A DNA stretch of 5,065 bases from Candidatus Latescibacterota bacterium (GTDB lineage Bacteria; Krumholzibacteriota; Krumholzibacteriia; Krumholzibacteriales; WJIX01), in contig DAOWMJ010000157.1 of NCBI GenBank assembly GCA_030643145.1, positions 1 to 5,065 on the forward strand. The letters are read 5' to 3'. Of this stretch, positions 1-5,065 are shown piece after piece. A model generated the notes under the pieces. It saw only the letters and a program-made list of their open reading frames with translations. It searched no databases and was not told where the DNA came from. Numbering within the stretch: the stretch's first letter is position 1; each line of letters starts with the position of its first letter. A program made the translations under genes and the position numbers.

Positions 1-251
1 CTATTCATCTGAATTCTAAATCCGCGATTAACTTGAATATCACCCTTGTCATCCAGCCAGGGCACACGGAATATAAAGACACGTTCCGGCTCCGTGATTC
101 TTTCAAGAATTTTAGCTTCTTTATATTTAGGATTTTCTTCCATGAAAGGCATAAGTGAGATCGCCACTTCATGTACCGCCTGATGAAACTCAGGCTGGTT
201 CGGATCACGAGCTTTTATTTTCTCCATAAATGCTTCTACAGCGTTAGCCAT
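1..251 (-). CDS. gdhA: NADP-type glutamate dehydrogenase, N-terminal part (cut by left window edge)
   Basis: The enzyme catalyses reductive amination of 2-oxoglutarate with ammonia to L-glutamate, normally using NADPH, in the cytoplasm; it is an entry point for nitrogen assimilation. Only the first 83 codons are present and the frame is open to the window edge. The translation closely follows the N-terminus of E. coli GdhA as I remember it: a RDPNQ.EF.QAV segment at residues 15-26, a PFMEENPKY segment near 35-43, then LER..EPERV near 49-58 and IQVNRGFRIQ near 72-81. This region is the N-terminal dimerisation/substrate domain; the catalytic Lys and Rossmann domain would lie outside the window. 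The ATG at 251 is preceded by AAGGAGG (257-263) with five bases between, which fixes the start, and the product begins MANAVEAF, a usual position for the family. A sigma70-like promoter lies about 80 bases upstream. Assignment to the hexameric NADP class rests on resemblance to E. coli GdhA; cofactor choice cannot be seen here. Confidence 0.95.
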   Translation of the reverse strand, partial: MANAVEAFMEKIKARDPNQPEFHQAVHEVAISLMPFMEENPKYKEAKILERITEPERVFIFRVPWLDDKGDIQVNRGFRIQMN

Positions 252-256
252 CCTGG

Positions 257-263
257 CCTCCTT
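257..263 (-). promoter_or_regulatory. Shine-Dalgarno of gdhA
   Basis: AAGGAGG on the minus strand ends five bases before the ATG at 251. It is a near-perfect anti-16S match and decides the gdhA start. Two of its bases fall in a GGCC that could pair with a second GGCC at 269-272, a short four-pair stem that may be chance. Confidence 0.8.
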
Positions 264-328
264 CTCTGGGCCGATCACCAAAAAGATTTCTCCCACCCTA
301 TATTTAAAAGAAAGGGCGTGGAACAAGG

Positions 329-358
329 ATAATATATAATGAATAGGTAAAGTGTCAA
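329..358 (-). promoter_or_regulatory. Probable sigma70-type promoter of gdhA
   Basis: On the minus strand a perfect TTGACA (-35) occupies 358-353. It is followed either by TATTAT at 334-329 after an 18-base spacer or by TATATT at 336-331 after 16 bases; each differs from TATAAT at one position. Transcription would begin around 322, giving a leader of roughly 70 bases before the gdhA ATG. The match is good for a consensus promoter, but the start site is inferred. Confidence 0.55.
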
Positions 359-415
359 GCGATTTCCGGCATTCCTGAATTAATGAATTATAACAAACGG
401 GATTTGGGCAGTTTT

Positions 416-447
416 TGAGAAACACTACCCATTTAACTGTGTTCTCA
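416..447. repeat. Imperfect inverted repeat between the receiver gene and the gdhA promoter
   Basis: TGAGAAACAC (416-425) and GTGTTCTCA (439-447) are complementary over nine pairs with one bulged A, enclosing a 13-base loop. An alternative, mutually exclusive stem is AACTG/CAGTT (435-439 with 446-450). In the minus-strand transcript leaving the receiver gene the hairpin is followed by A residues, not U, so it does not look like an intrinsic terminator. It could be a protein-binding site or an RNA 3' stem, or be chance. Confidence 0.35.
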
Positions 448-518
448 GTTCATCTTTTTACCTATCATCTCCCCTTCTGCCGACAATCGTCTGATTAAAA
501 GATTTCTTTAGGATATTC

Positions 519-911
519 TTACAGCAATAGGAGTTCCTTCTCCACCAAGGCTTTCAACTCTTCAGCAGTATACGGTTTTGCTATCGCGCCGGCTAATCCA
601 TATTTTTTGTAATCGGTGATTATTGGATCGTTTGAAAATCCTGTTGATATATATATTCTTGCTTCCGGATCATAGTCCAAGATGTCGATTGCCGCATCAA
701 GGCCACTCATCCCCTCAGGCACTTTTAAATCAAGAATGACAATATCGTATCTGTTACCGGGCTCTGCAAATTTTTTAACAGCCTCTTCACCGCTAGAAGC
801 AACTTCCACATCAACCCCTATACCTTCAAGCATCAAATACACAACACGCCGAAGCAACTCCTCGTCATCCATAAAAAGGACTTTTCCCTTAACAAAATTC
901 ATATCTACCAT
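519..911 (-). CDS. Stand-alone response regulator receiver (CheY-like) domain protein
   Basis: A 130-residue single receiver domain, expected to take a phosphoryl group from a histidine kinase in the cytoplasm. The canonical residues are all visible: acidic pair D15-D16 in the FMDDEE motif, phosphoacceptor D61 in VILDLKVP, switch residue S89 in ISTG, and K112 in the AKPY motif. The P-E-G-M-S-G loop after the phosphoacceptor and the F-S-N-D-P segment near 92-96 resemble the C-terminal receivers of hybrid histidine kinases more than classic CheY. There is no output domain, and no kinase sits next to it in the window, so partner and output are unknown. Upstream, the same frame closes with a stop near 957-959, so this is not the visible tail of a larger kinase. 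The start is uncertain: the ATG at 911 has AAGG only one base away, whereas the ATG at 902 (three codons later) has the same AAGG ten bases upstream and may be the real start. The domain is intact with either choice. Confidence 0.93.
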   Translation of the reverse strand: MVDMNFVKGKVLFMDDEELLRRVVYLMLEGIGVDVEVASSGEEAVKKFAEPGNRYDIVILDLKVPEGMSGLDAAIDILDYDPEARIYISTGFSNDPIITDYKKYGLAGAIAKPYTAEELKALVEKELLLL

Positions 912-1151
912 GCCTTGAAAGAATAACCGCCCTAAACTCTCAATTTTACATCGCTTTTACACCCCAACCAGCATTATCCTACCATATACATAAAAAAATA
1001 GCTACATTGAAATTAAGATTCGACAAGATTTTCCTTATCTTCTTGCGGGTTTTTGACGATAATGAAGTCAATACACAGTCCCGGACAAGATTAAGAGCTC
1101 TCATTAAGCGCGGTCATGATTTCGTGAATATGACACTCGAAAAAAACAGCC
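912..1151. other. Intergenic region between the receiver and isomerase genes, no gene seen
   Basis: These 240 bases separate two minus-strand genes. A run of seven T on the minus strand (1139-1145) begins seven bases past the isomerase stop codon, but I see no strong GC stem before it, so intrinsic termination is doubtful. A GATAAT (978-973, minus) could be the -10 of a receiver promoter, but it lacks a clear -35. Short inverted repeats are present: AGAGCTCT near 1094-1101 is self-complementary, and TTGAC (1053-1057) pairs with GTCAA (1067-1071). A plus-strand frame that runs through here into the isomerase gene lacks a ribosome site and has no recognisable motifs. Confidence 0.5.
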
Positions 1152-2153
1152 CTATTGTTGAATTAAGCTCGAATCAGCATACTCAATTTCCGCTTCTGAG
1201 CGAAGATTAGCCAAATAATTATTTATGACACTGGTTTTTTCCGTGCCTTCCATATAGGAAGCAATATTTTCCCGTACCTCTTCGAAGGAAATTGTAGTAG
1301 TCTCTTTCTTATCAATTATCTTTATTATATGATAACCAAAACGAGTCTCTACGATATCGCTAACTTCATCTTTGCCCGTCGAGAACGCCACTTCCGAGAA
1401 GGGTTTAACCATATCTCCTTCTTTGAAGAATCCAAGGTTCCCACCCTTTGATTTACTCGGGCAGTCAGAATAGAGAACCGCATTCTCACTAAAAGACGCG
1501 CCATCTCTTATATCTTTTAGAATCTTTTCGAGTTTTTCCCTTTTCTTTTTCTTTGTTTCTTCATCATCGTCTTTGTTAACACTTATAAGGATATGACTCG
1601 CGTCCACCTGCTCAGGCTGTTTAAAACTCTCTGGATATGAATCATAATATTCTCTTAGTTGCTTTTCCGATGGAGATTCAACCCCTTCAGTTTTTTTCTC
1701 AATAAGATTTTCAATTTTAAGCTGCTTGATGAGTTTAGCTCTGAATAGGGTTTCATCCATACCCAGATCCTTCAACCTGTCCAGAAACTGCTCGTTCGAC
1801 TGGTATCCCTCCTTTATTTGATCTATTTTTTCCTCAAGGGTTTCCTCAGAAACGATTATTTCTTCCTTCTCGGCAGCCATACCCAAAAGCTTGTAATTAA
1901 TAAGGTTGGCAAGAGCCTCCTTCCTGAAAGCCCCTCCCATCTGAATCTGATTCTTTTTCCCCTCTTCTATTTTCATTAAAAGATCACCTTCAGTAATATT
2001 GGTACCATTTACTACCGCGACTATCTTGGAAGAATCTATAGCTCCTCCTTCTTTCGTATCAACCGAATCAGTATTTTCTTTCTCCCCTGAACAACTATTT
2101 AATAAAAACAGAGAGAGTAGAACGCCCGCGCAAATTCCAAACAATCGTTTCAT
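1152..2153 (-). CDS. Lipoprotein peptidyl-prolyl cis-trans isomerase, SurA/PpiC (parvulin) type
   Basis: A 333-residue foldase predicted to act outside the cytoplasmic membrane on exported proteins. Residues 1-20 form a signal peptide (KR, then a hydrophobic stretch) ending in L-L-N-S before C21, a plausible though slightly atypical lipobox with N at -2. Residue +2 is Ser, which in enterobacteria would not retain the protein at the inner membrane. A Ser/Glu/Gly-rich linker follows to about 42. Residues about 43-165 are a helical SurA-N/trigger-factor-like chaperone region starting VAVVNGTNITEGDL. The parvulin PpiC domain spans about 182-281, with conserved H187 in ASHILI, D230-C231 in YSDCPSKSKGGNLGFF, and H275 in RFGYHIIKI. 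A Lys/Glu-rich helix (about 195-212) sits at the usual position in the domain. A helical tail completes the protein. The ATG at 2153 has GAAAGGA (2161-2167) seven bases upstream. The neighbouring smr-type gene is divergent. PrsA/SurA-like function is inferred from family membership; the specific client is unknown. Confidence 0.92.
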   Translation of the reverse strand: MKRLFGICAGVLLSLFLLNSCSGEKENTDSVDTKEGGAIDSSKIVAVVNGTNITEGDLLMKIEEGKKNQIQMGGAFRKEALANLINYKLLGMAAEKEEIIVSEETLEEKIDQIKEGYQSNEQFLDRLKDLGMDETLFRAKLIKQLKIENLIEKKTEGVESPSEKQLREYYDSYPESFKQPEQVDASHILISVNKDDDEETKKKKREKLEKILKDIRDGASFSENAVLYSDCPSKSKGGNLGFFKEGDMVKPFSEVAFSTGKDEVSDIVETRFGYHIIKIIDKKETTTISFEEVRENIASYMEGTEKTSVINNYLANLRSEAEIEYADSSLIQQ

Positions 2154-2160
2154 ATTTTTT

Positions 2161-2167
2161 TCCTTTC
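2161..2167 (-). promoter_or_regulatory. Shine-Dalgarno of the isomerase gene
   Basis: GAAAGGA on the minus strand is separated from the ATG at 2153 by seven A/T bases. It supports that start, which also places the signal peptide exactly at the N-terminus. Confidence 0.7.
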
Positions 2168-2180
2168 AGGACTAAAACCA

Positions 2181-2195
2181 AGATATATTATATCT
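2181..2195. repeat. Perfect 7+1+7 inverted repeat overlapping a candidate -10 box
   Basis: AGATATA-T-TATATCT is a perfect inverted repeat with a one-base centre. It lies in the divergent intergenic region, and its minus-strand reading contains the consensus TATAAT proposed as the isomerase -10. Such a site could be a repressor operator, but AT-rich palindromes also arise by chance. Confidence 0.4.
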
Positions 2196-2216
2196 CATCC
2201 GGAAAATAACCGTAAA
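2187..2216 (-). promoter_or_regulatory. Candidate promoter of the isomerase gene
   Basis: Minus-strand TATAAT at 2192-2187 is a perfect -10. A weak -35, TTTACG (2216-2211, four of six consensus bases), stands 18 bases upstream. The transcript would begin near 2180 with a leader of roughly 27 bases before the ATG. The -10 is convincing; the -35 is not. Confidence 0.4.
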
Positions 2217-2225
2217 AATATTTTC

Positions 2226-2255
2226 TGGAGAAATCTAACCAACAAATTGTATACT
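2226..2255 (+). promoter_or_regulatory. Weak candidate promoter of the smr-type gene
   Basis: Plus-strand TGGAGA (2226-2231, four of six consensus) and TATACT (2250-2255, five of six) are separated by 18 bases, which would give a leader of about 85 bases. A closer TTGACT (2270-2275) has no good -10 at normal spacing. The region must hold a plus-strand promoter, since smr is divergent from its upstream neighbour, but this choice is tentative. Confidence 0.25.
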
Positions 2256-2347
2256 ACATTAAGGTAACATTGACTATTATCCCTTGTCCAGAAGTTAGTA
2301 AACGAATTAGGGAAAATTGCCGCACGACTGTTAGAGGTTGATGAATT

Positions 2348-2626
2348 ATGGACGAATCTGGACCTGTCGAATATCCCATAGACGGCATACTTGACCTGCA
2401 TACTTTTGAACCATCCGAGGTAAAAAACCTGGTGCCCGACTATATTTCCGAATGCCTTAAAAAGGAAATTTATCTGATCAGGATTATTCACGGCAAGGGG
2501 AAAGGAATACTTAAAAAAAGAGTTCACTCTTTACTACGCAATTTAGCGTGTGTTCATTCTTTTCATACTGCATCCGAAGAAGAGGGAGGATGGGGCGCTA
2601 CAATAGTCCTGCTTAAAAAAGAATAA
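2348..2626 (+). CDS. Small stand-alone Smr (MutS2 C-terminal-type) domain protein
   Basis: A 92-residue protein made almost entirely of one Smr domain, the module found at the C-terminus of MutS2 and as free-standing proteins. Smr domains are associated with nucleic-acid binding and nicking endonuclease activity; members act on branched DNA or on RNA (for example at stalled ribosomes). The diagnostic motifs are all present: LDLHTF at 15-20 with D16 and H18, then a VKNLVPDYI helix, RIIHGKGKG at 45-53, a KKRVHSLL helix, and GGWGATIVLL at 80-89. The ATG at 2348 is the first start after an in-frame TGA at 2339 and has AGAGG (2333-2337) ten bases upstream. It is transcribed alone: divergent from the isomerase gene and convergent with cbiO. 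Substrate and biological role cannot be read from the sequence; the family assignment is firm. Confidence 0.92.
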   Translation: MDESGPVEYPIDGILDLHTFEPSEVKNLVPDYISECLKKEIYLIRIIHGKGKGILKKRVHSLLRNLACVHSFHTASEEEGGWGATIVLLKKE

Positions 2627-2708
2627 CCGGTTTACCCACTCGAATAATTAGATCAAAATTACCTAACCGGCATGAAGTCGTCCGTTTCAGTAAATAACTC
2701 TCAGATGA
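2627..2708. other. Convergent intergenic region between the smr-type gene and cbiO
   Basis: These 82 bases lie between two converging gene ends and should hold termination signals for both strands. AACCGGTT (2625-2632) is self-complementary, and its CCGGTT half can pair with AACCGG at 2665-2670 across a 32-base loop. Neither has an adjoining T run on either strand, so I do not call an intrinsic terminator. Termination may be Rho-dependent or lie elsewhere. Confidence 0.4.
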
Positions 2709-3464
2709 TCACTTTTGCTGACCAAAATCCGGGTATTCCTGCATTCGAAGCGGTTTCTCAAGATTGCTGTTTTTTAAAAGCTGCTCATCATTGAATATAT
2801 CAAATGATCGCCCGTCCGCCACAACCTTCCCTTCAGCCAATACAATCGTTCTGGGACATAGATCGAGCACCATATCCAGATCATGCGTAGCTATTATCTT
2901 CGTATGCTTAAATGTTTTCAGCAATTCAATCAATCTTCTTCTCGCCCGTGGATCCAGATCGGAGTTAGGTTCATCCAGAACCAGGATATCCGGCGATACC
3001 GCCAGGACTGAAGCTATCGACACTGCTCTCTTCTCTCCCGCAGAGAGACGGGTAGACGACCGGTTTTTAAGATTAAGCGCGCCAACTTTTGTCAGGGCTT
3101 CATCTACTCTGGCTTCAATTTCATCGGCCGGCAATCCCCAATTCAGGGGACCAAAGGCTACATCATCAAAAACAGTCGGCATAAAAAGTTGATCATCCGG
3201 ATTCTGGAATACCATACCCACCGTCCGCCGGATTTCTTTTAATCTTTCCCGGGTTACGGGGAAATCTCCTATTCGCACCTCTCCACGCTGCGGAACCATC
3301 GAACCATTCAGATGATGAAGCAAAGTCGATTTGCCGGCTCCATTAGCCCCTACAACCGCAACTGATTCTCCGTGTGTTATTCGGAAATCAACCCCACGAA
3401 TCGCCTGGGTACCATCATGATAGGTAAAATAAAGATCCTTAGCTTCAACTATATGATGACTCAT
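2709..3464 (-). CDS. cbiO: Cobalt/nickel ECF importer ATPase, CbiO type
   Basis: The 251-residue cytoplasmic ATP-binding subunit that drives the adjacent CbiM/CbiQ metal importer. The motifs run in order: an aromatic A-loop near Y12-F13, Walker A GANGAGKST at 39-47, Q-loop with Q87 in FQNPDDQLF (the QNPDDQ form is typical of CbiO/EcfA ATPases), ABC signature LSAGEKR at 140-146, Walker B ILVLDEP at 160-166 with catalytic E165, D-loop SDLD at 168-171, and H-loop H194 in ATHD. The signature has Ala where LSGGEKR is more usual; the remaining core is intact. The C-terminal LEKPL.M segment matches the usual CbiO tail, so the gene looks full length. Its ATG overlaps the cbiQ stop as ATGA (3464-3461), which implies translational coupling, and a GGGGA about seven bases upstream inside cbiQ serves as ribosome site. 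Only one ATPase gene is present here, fitting the single-ATPase Cbi/Nik group rather than paired EcfA1/EcfA2. Confidence 0.95.
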   Translation of the reverse strand: MSHHIVEAKDLYFTYHDGTQAIRGVDFRITHGESVAVVGANGAGKSTLLHHLNGSMVPQRGEVRIGDFPVTRERLKEIRRTVGMVFQNPDDQLFMPTVFDDVAFGPLNWGLPADEIEARVDEALTKVGALNLKNRSSTRLSAGEKRAVSIASVLAVSPDILVLDEPNSDLDPRARRRLIELLKTFKHTKIIATHDLDMVLDLCPRTIVLAEGKVVADGRSFDIFNDEQLLKNSNLEKPLRMQEYPDFGQQK

Positions 3465-4270
3465 TTAACAATCCCCAACAGGAAATATCCAATTAAACCG
3501 GAAAAATTGTATCTTCTCATTAAAATAAACAGCGCCGGCCAGAAAACAACAAACAAAGCGTCAAAGGTTTTAAATTTTATCCTGCGCTGCAGAGTTATAC
3601 TGCCATCGAACCCCCGCGCGAGCATCGCGCGATGAATTCTTTCAGCCCTGTCAACGGTTCTCAACAAAAGATTGCCGACCAAGCTTCCAAATATCTTTAT
3701 TCCCATATGTCTATCCGAAAAGGATCTGAGCGCGTGGGCTCTTACCATACGCGACCCCTCATCAAGAAGAACAAAAATATATCGATAAAGAAACAAAAGC
3801 TGCATTACAAAAATAGACGGAACGCCCATCCGCTCAAGGGCCATGCAAACCTCATAGAATCCCGTACTCGCAAGAAGAATAAGGATAGAGCCCGCAGTTA
3901 GGAAAAATCTTATTAAAATTGAAAAAAAGGAAACCCACCCCGCGGAAATTTCCACTCCCGCCAGAACAAAAATCGTTTCACGATCAAAGAAAGGATTGAA
4001 AATGGCAATTAAAATCACTATCGGAGATATAATCAGAACCTTCTTCGTCAAATAACCTGCGGGGAGTTCCCCTGAAACCAACAAAAATATGGGGAAAGTA
4101 AAATAGGATATAAGCGCGGATATTTCATACCTGTTGAAGGATAGTACAGTGAAAACAAAAAACACGCTGACGATTATTTTTACCCGAGGGTCAAGACGAT
4201 GAATCGGGGTATTCTTATGAGACAACTCATCCATATACAAAACGTCATCTCTTGCTGATCCAATATTCAT
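3461..4270 (-). CDS. cbiQ: Cobalt/nickel ECF importer transmembrane T component, CbiQ type
   Basis: A 269-residue integral membrane protein that couples ATP hydrolysis by CbiO to movement of the metal-binding CbiM. The N-terminal TPIHRLDPRVK at 21-31 is the CbiQ/EcfT signature. Hydrophobic segments lie at about 32-45, 51-66, 76-92, 111-134, 152-169 and 237-251. Two cytoplasmic coupling-helix motifs follow the EcfT pattern: RAHALRS at 177-183 and RAMLARG at 214-220, the ARG of the second being the classic Ala-Arg-Gly contact with the ATPase. The length is normal for the family. The start at 4270 lies 31 bases after the cbiM stop and has only a weak GAGAG-type ribosome site (about nine bases upstream), so translation may partly depend on coupling to cbiM. 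An in-frame ATG at codon 13 is an alternative but has no better context. Confidence 0.94.
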   Translation of the reverse strand: MNIGSARDDVLYMDELSHKNTPIHRLDPRVKIIVSVFFVFTVLSFNRYEISALISYFTFPIFLLVSGELPAGYLTKKVLIISPIVILIAIFNPFFDRETIFVLAGVEISAGWVSFFSILIRFFLTAGSILILLASTGFYEVCMALERMGVPSIFVMQLLFLYRYIFVLLDEGSRMVRAHALRSFSDRHMGIKIFGSLVGNLLLRTVDRAERIHRAMLARGFDGSITLQRRIKFKTFDALFVVFWPALFILMRRYNFSGLIGYFLLGIVK

Positions 4271-4301
4271 GAGTTTTGCTCTCAGGCCGAATTATCAGTT
4301 T

Positions 4302-5065
4302 TCATCCTGAAGGTTTAAGTTTCCAACGCAATGATAATGAAACAAGAAAGGTTACAACAAGAGTCAATAAACCTCCCACCACACCCGCTATTGTAGTTTC
4401 AGAATTAATATCAGGCCAAACCTCTTCTTCATTCCCGCTCTCTTGAGAAATAGAATAATCCGGCATGATGGCCGTTTTTTCCTGAATAACAGCCAAGGGT
4501 GAATAAATTCCCCTTTCCGGCACTTCAAGCTCGGATCCTGCCGTTTTGTATATCGCCCATTCCAAACCATCAGGATTATTTGAAGCAAACCAGGAAAGCG
4601 CGCCGCCGATAATAATAGCGGCCATAATAAAAGTAACAAGGAGTTTTTTCATTGAGAGAACTCGGGAATAGTCTGGTTTTAACACTCCCAGAATTTCCGG
4701 CCTGGCGTTCCATACAAAAATTACGACAGCTGCGGTTACAAAACCCTCTACAATCCCGATAAAGAGATGTACAGGTTGCATCAATAATACAAATGTACTA
4801 AACGTAAGACTGCTTATACCGGATAGAAGCGTTTCGATTACCACGCTGAACGCGCCTAACTGAAGACTAACAACAGAAGCTATAACCGCCGCTATAGCTA
4901 CCCTTGATTTGCCTTTACGCCCGGAAACCATTCTTTTGAAAATCAGGGGATAAGCAATAAACACCGGGAAAAATCCCATGTTAAATATATTACACCCGAG
5001 GGCAAGTATTCCTCCATCAGCAAAGAATAGGGCCTGTACGACAAGTACCGAAGAAATAACTATAA
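4302..5065 (-). CDS. cbiM: CbiM-type metal importer subunit fused to a C-terminal PDGLE (CbiN/NikN-like) domain, cut by right window edge
   Basis: This is the substrate-specific membrane subunit of the cobalt/nickel ECF importer. The frame is open to the window edge; 253 codons plus two bases are visible, so the true start lies outside, and the ATG at 4979 is internal. Numbered from the edge, QALFFADGGILALGCNIFNMG at 10-30 is the CbiM/NikM core signature, and QPVHLFIGIVEG near 96-107 is a second conserved CbiM segment containing a His. The usual metal-binding N-terminus (Met-His) is not in view. After a short linker (KPDY..V) comes a membrane segment near 140-158, then FASNNPDGLEWA at 159-170, the hallmark of the PDGLE/CbiN-like accessory domain. 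A Glu-rich exposed stretch with IMPDYS near 199-204 follows, then a final membrane helix near 224-244 and a short basic tail. No ribosome site precedes the Met at the start of the PDGLE unit (4652), and the frame is continuous, so the two parts are one protein. It is first in the visible cbiM-cbiQ-cbiO operon. Cobalt versus nickel is undecided. Confidence 0.93.
   Translation of the reverse strand, partial: IVISSVLVVQALFFADGGILALGCNIFNMGFFPVFIAYPLIFKRMVSGRKGKSRVAIAAVIASVVSLQLGAFSVVIETLLSGISSLTFSTFVLLMQPVHLFIGIVEGFVTAAVVIFVWNARPEILGVLKPDYSRVLSMKKLLVTFIMAAIIIGGALSWFASNNPDGLEWAIYKTAGSELEVPERGIYSPLAVIQEKTAIMPDYSISQESGNEEEVWPDINSETTIAGVVGGLLTLVVTFLVSLSLRWKLKPSG

Noticed and set aside
5..208. Minus-strand open frame of 67 codons at the left edge
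   Set aside because: It lies in another frame of the gdhA coding sequence, has no family motifs, and the gdhA frame matches a well-known protein across the same bases.
682..918. Plus-strand open frame opposite the receiver gene
   Set aside because: It is antisense to a receiver with all catalytic residues in place; its Ser/Thr/Pro-rich product is a typical shadow translation and no ribosome site is seen.
1139..1151. T run just after the isomerase stop as an intrinsic terminator
   Set aside because: Seven T are present on the minus strand, but no stable GC stem directly precedes them.
1007..1210. Plus-strand TTG-started frame of 67 codons spanning the receiver/isomerase gap
   Set aside because: It has no Shine-Dalgarno and no recognisable motif, and it runs into the 3' end of the isomerase gene on the opposite strand.
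2195..2527. Minus-strand open frame opposite the smr-type gene
   Set aside because: It overlaps the firmly identified Smr domain in antisense and shows no conserved motif.
2625..2670. AACCGGTT palindrome and distant AACCGG as a bidirectional terminator
   Set aside because: The stem is six pairs with a 32-base loop and lacks an adjacent T run on both strands.
3372..3901. Two plus-strand open frames opposite cbiO/cbiQ
   Set aside because: They are antisense to intact transporter genes, lack ribosome sites and have low-complexity products.
4650..4652. Separate start for a free-standing PDGLE (CbiN-like) protein
   Set aside because: The Met followed by Lys-Lys and a hydrophobic helix looks like a possible start, but the bases upstream contain no Shine-Dalgarno and the CbiM frame reads through without a stop.

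Overview
This 5,065-base window reads as ordinary bacterial chromosome. It is AT-rich by eye and densely coded. Five of the six genes lie on the minus strand and one small gene lies on the plus strand. A lipoprotein signal on the periplasmic-type foldase, together with a hybrid-kinase-style receiver domain, suggests a Gram-negative-type (diderm) bacterium. I cannot place it in a phylum from the sequence alone.

Layout from left to right: (1) positions 1-251, minus, hold the N-terminal 83 codons of an NADP-type glutamate dehydrogenase (gdhA), cut by the left edge, with a strong Shine-Dalgarno and a good sigma70-like promoter behind it. (2) 519-911, minus, is a stand-alone CheY-like receiver domain with no kinase or output domain beside it. 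(3) 1152-2153, minus, is a lipoprotein peptidyl-prolyl isomerase with a SurA-like N-terminal region and a parvulin domain. (4) 2348-2626, plus, is a small single-domain Smr protein, divergent from the isomerase. (5) 2709-5065, minus, is a cobalt/nickel energy-coupling-factor importer operon, transcribed cbiM, cbiQ, cbiO. cbiM is cut by the right edge and carries a fused C-terminal PDGLE (CbiN/NikN-like) domain. cbiQ and cbiO overlap by four bases.

The three Cbi proteins would form one importer. CbiM with its PDGLE tail binds and translocates the metal ion, CbiQ is the transmembrane coupling subunit, and CbiO is the ATPase. The start of cbiM and any leader upstream of it lie beyond the window, so cobalt versus nickel cannot be decided here. 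The other genes (nitrogen assimilation, signalling, envelope protein folding, Smr nuclease-type domain) show no shared pathway and look like independent transcription units.

I found no mobile element, CRISPR array, tRNA, rRNA or recognisable riboswitch, and no evidence for a new multi-gene system. The points most worth a second look are the CbiM-PDGLE fusion with its long acidic segment, the orphan receiver, and inverted repeats in the intergenic regions near 416-447 and 2181-2195.
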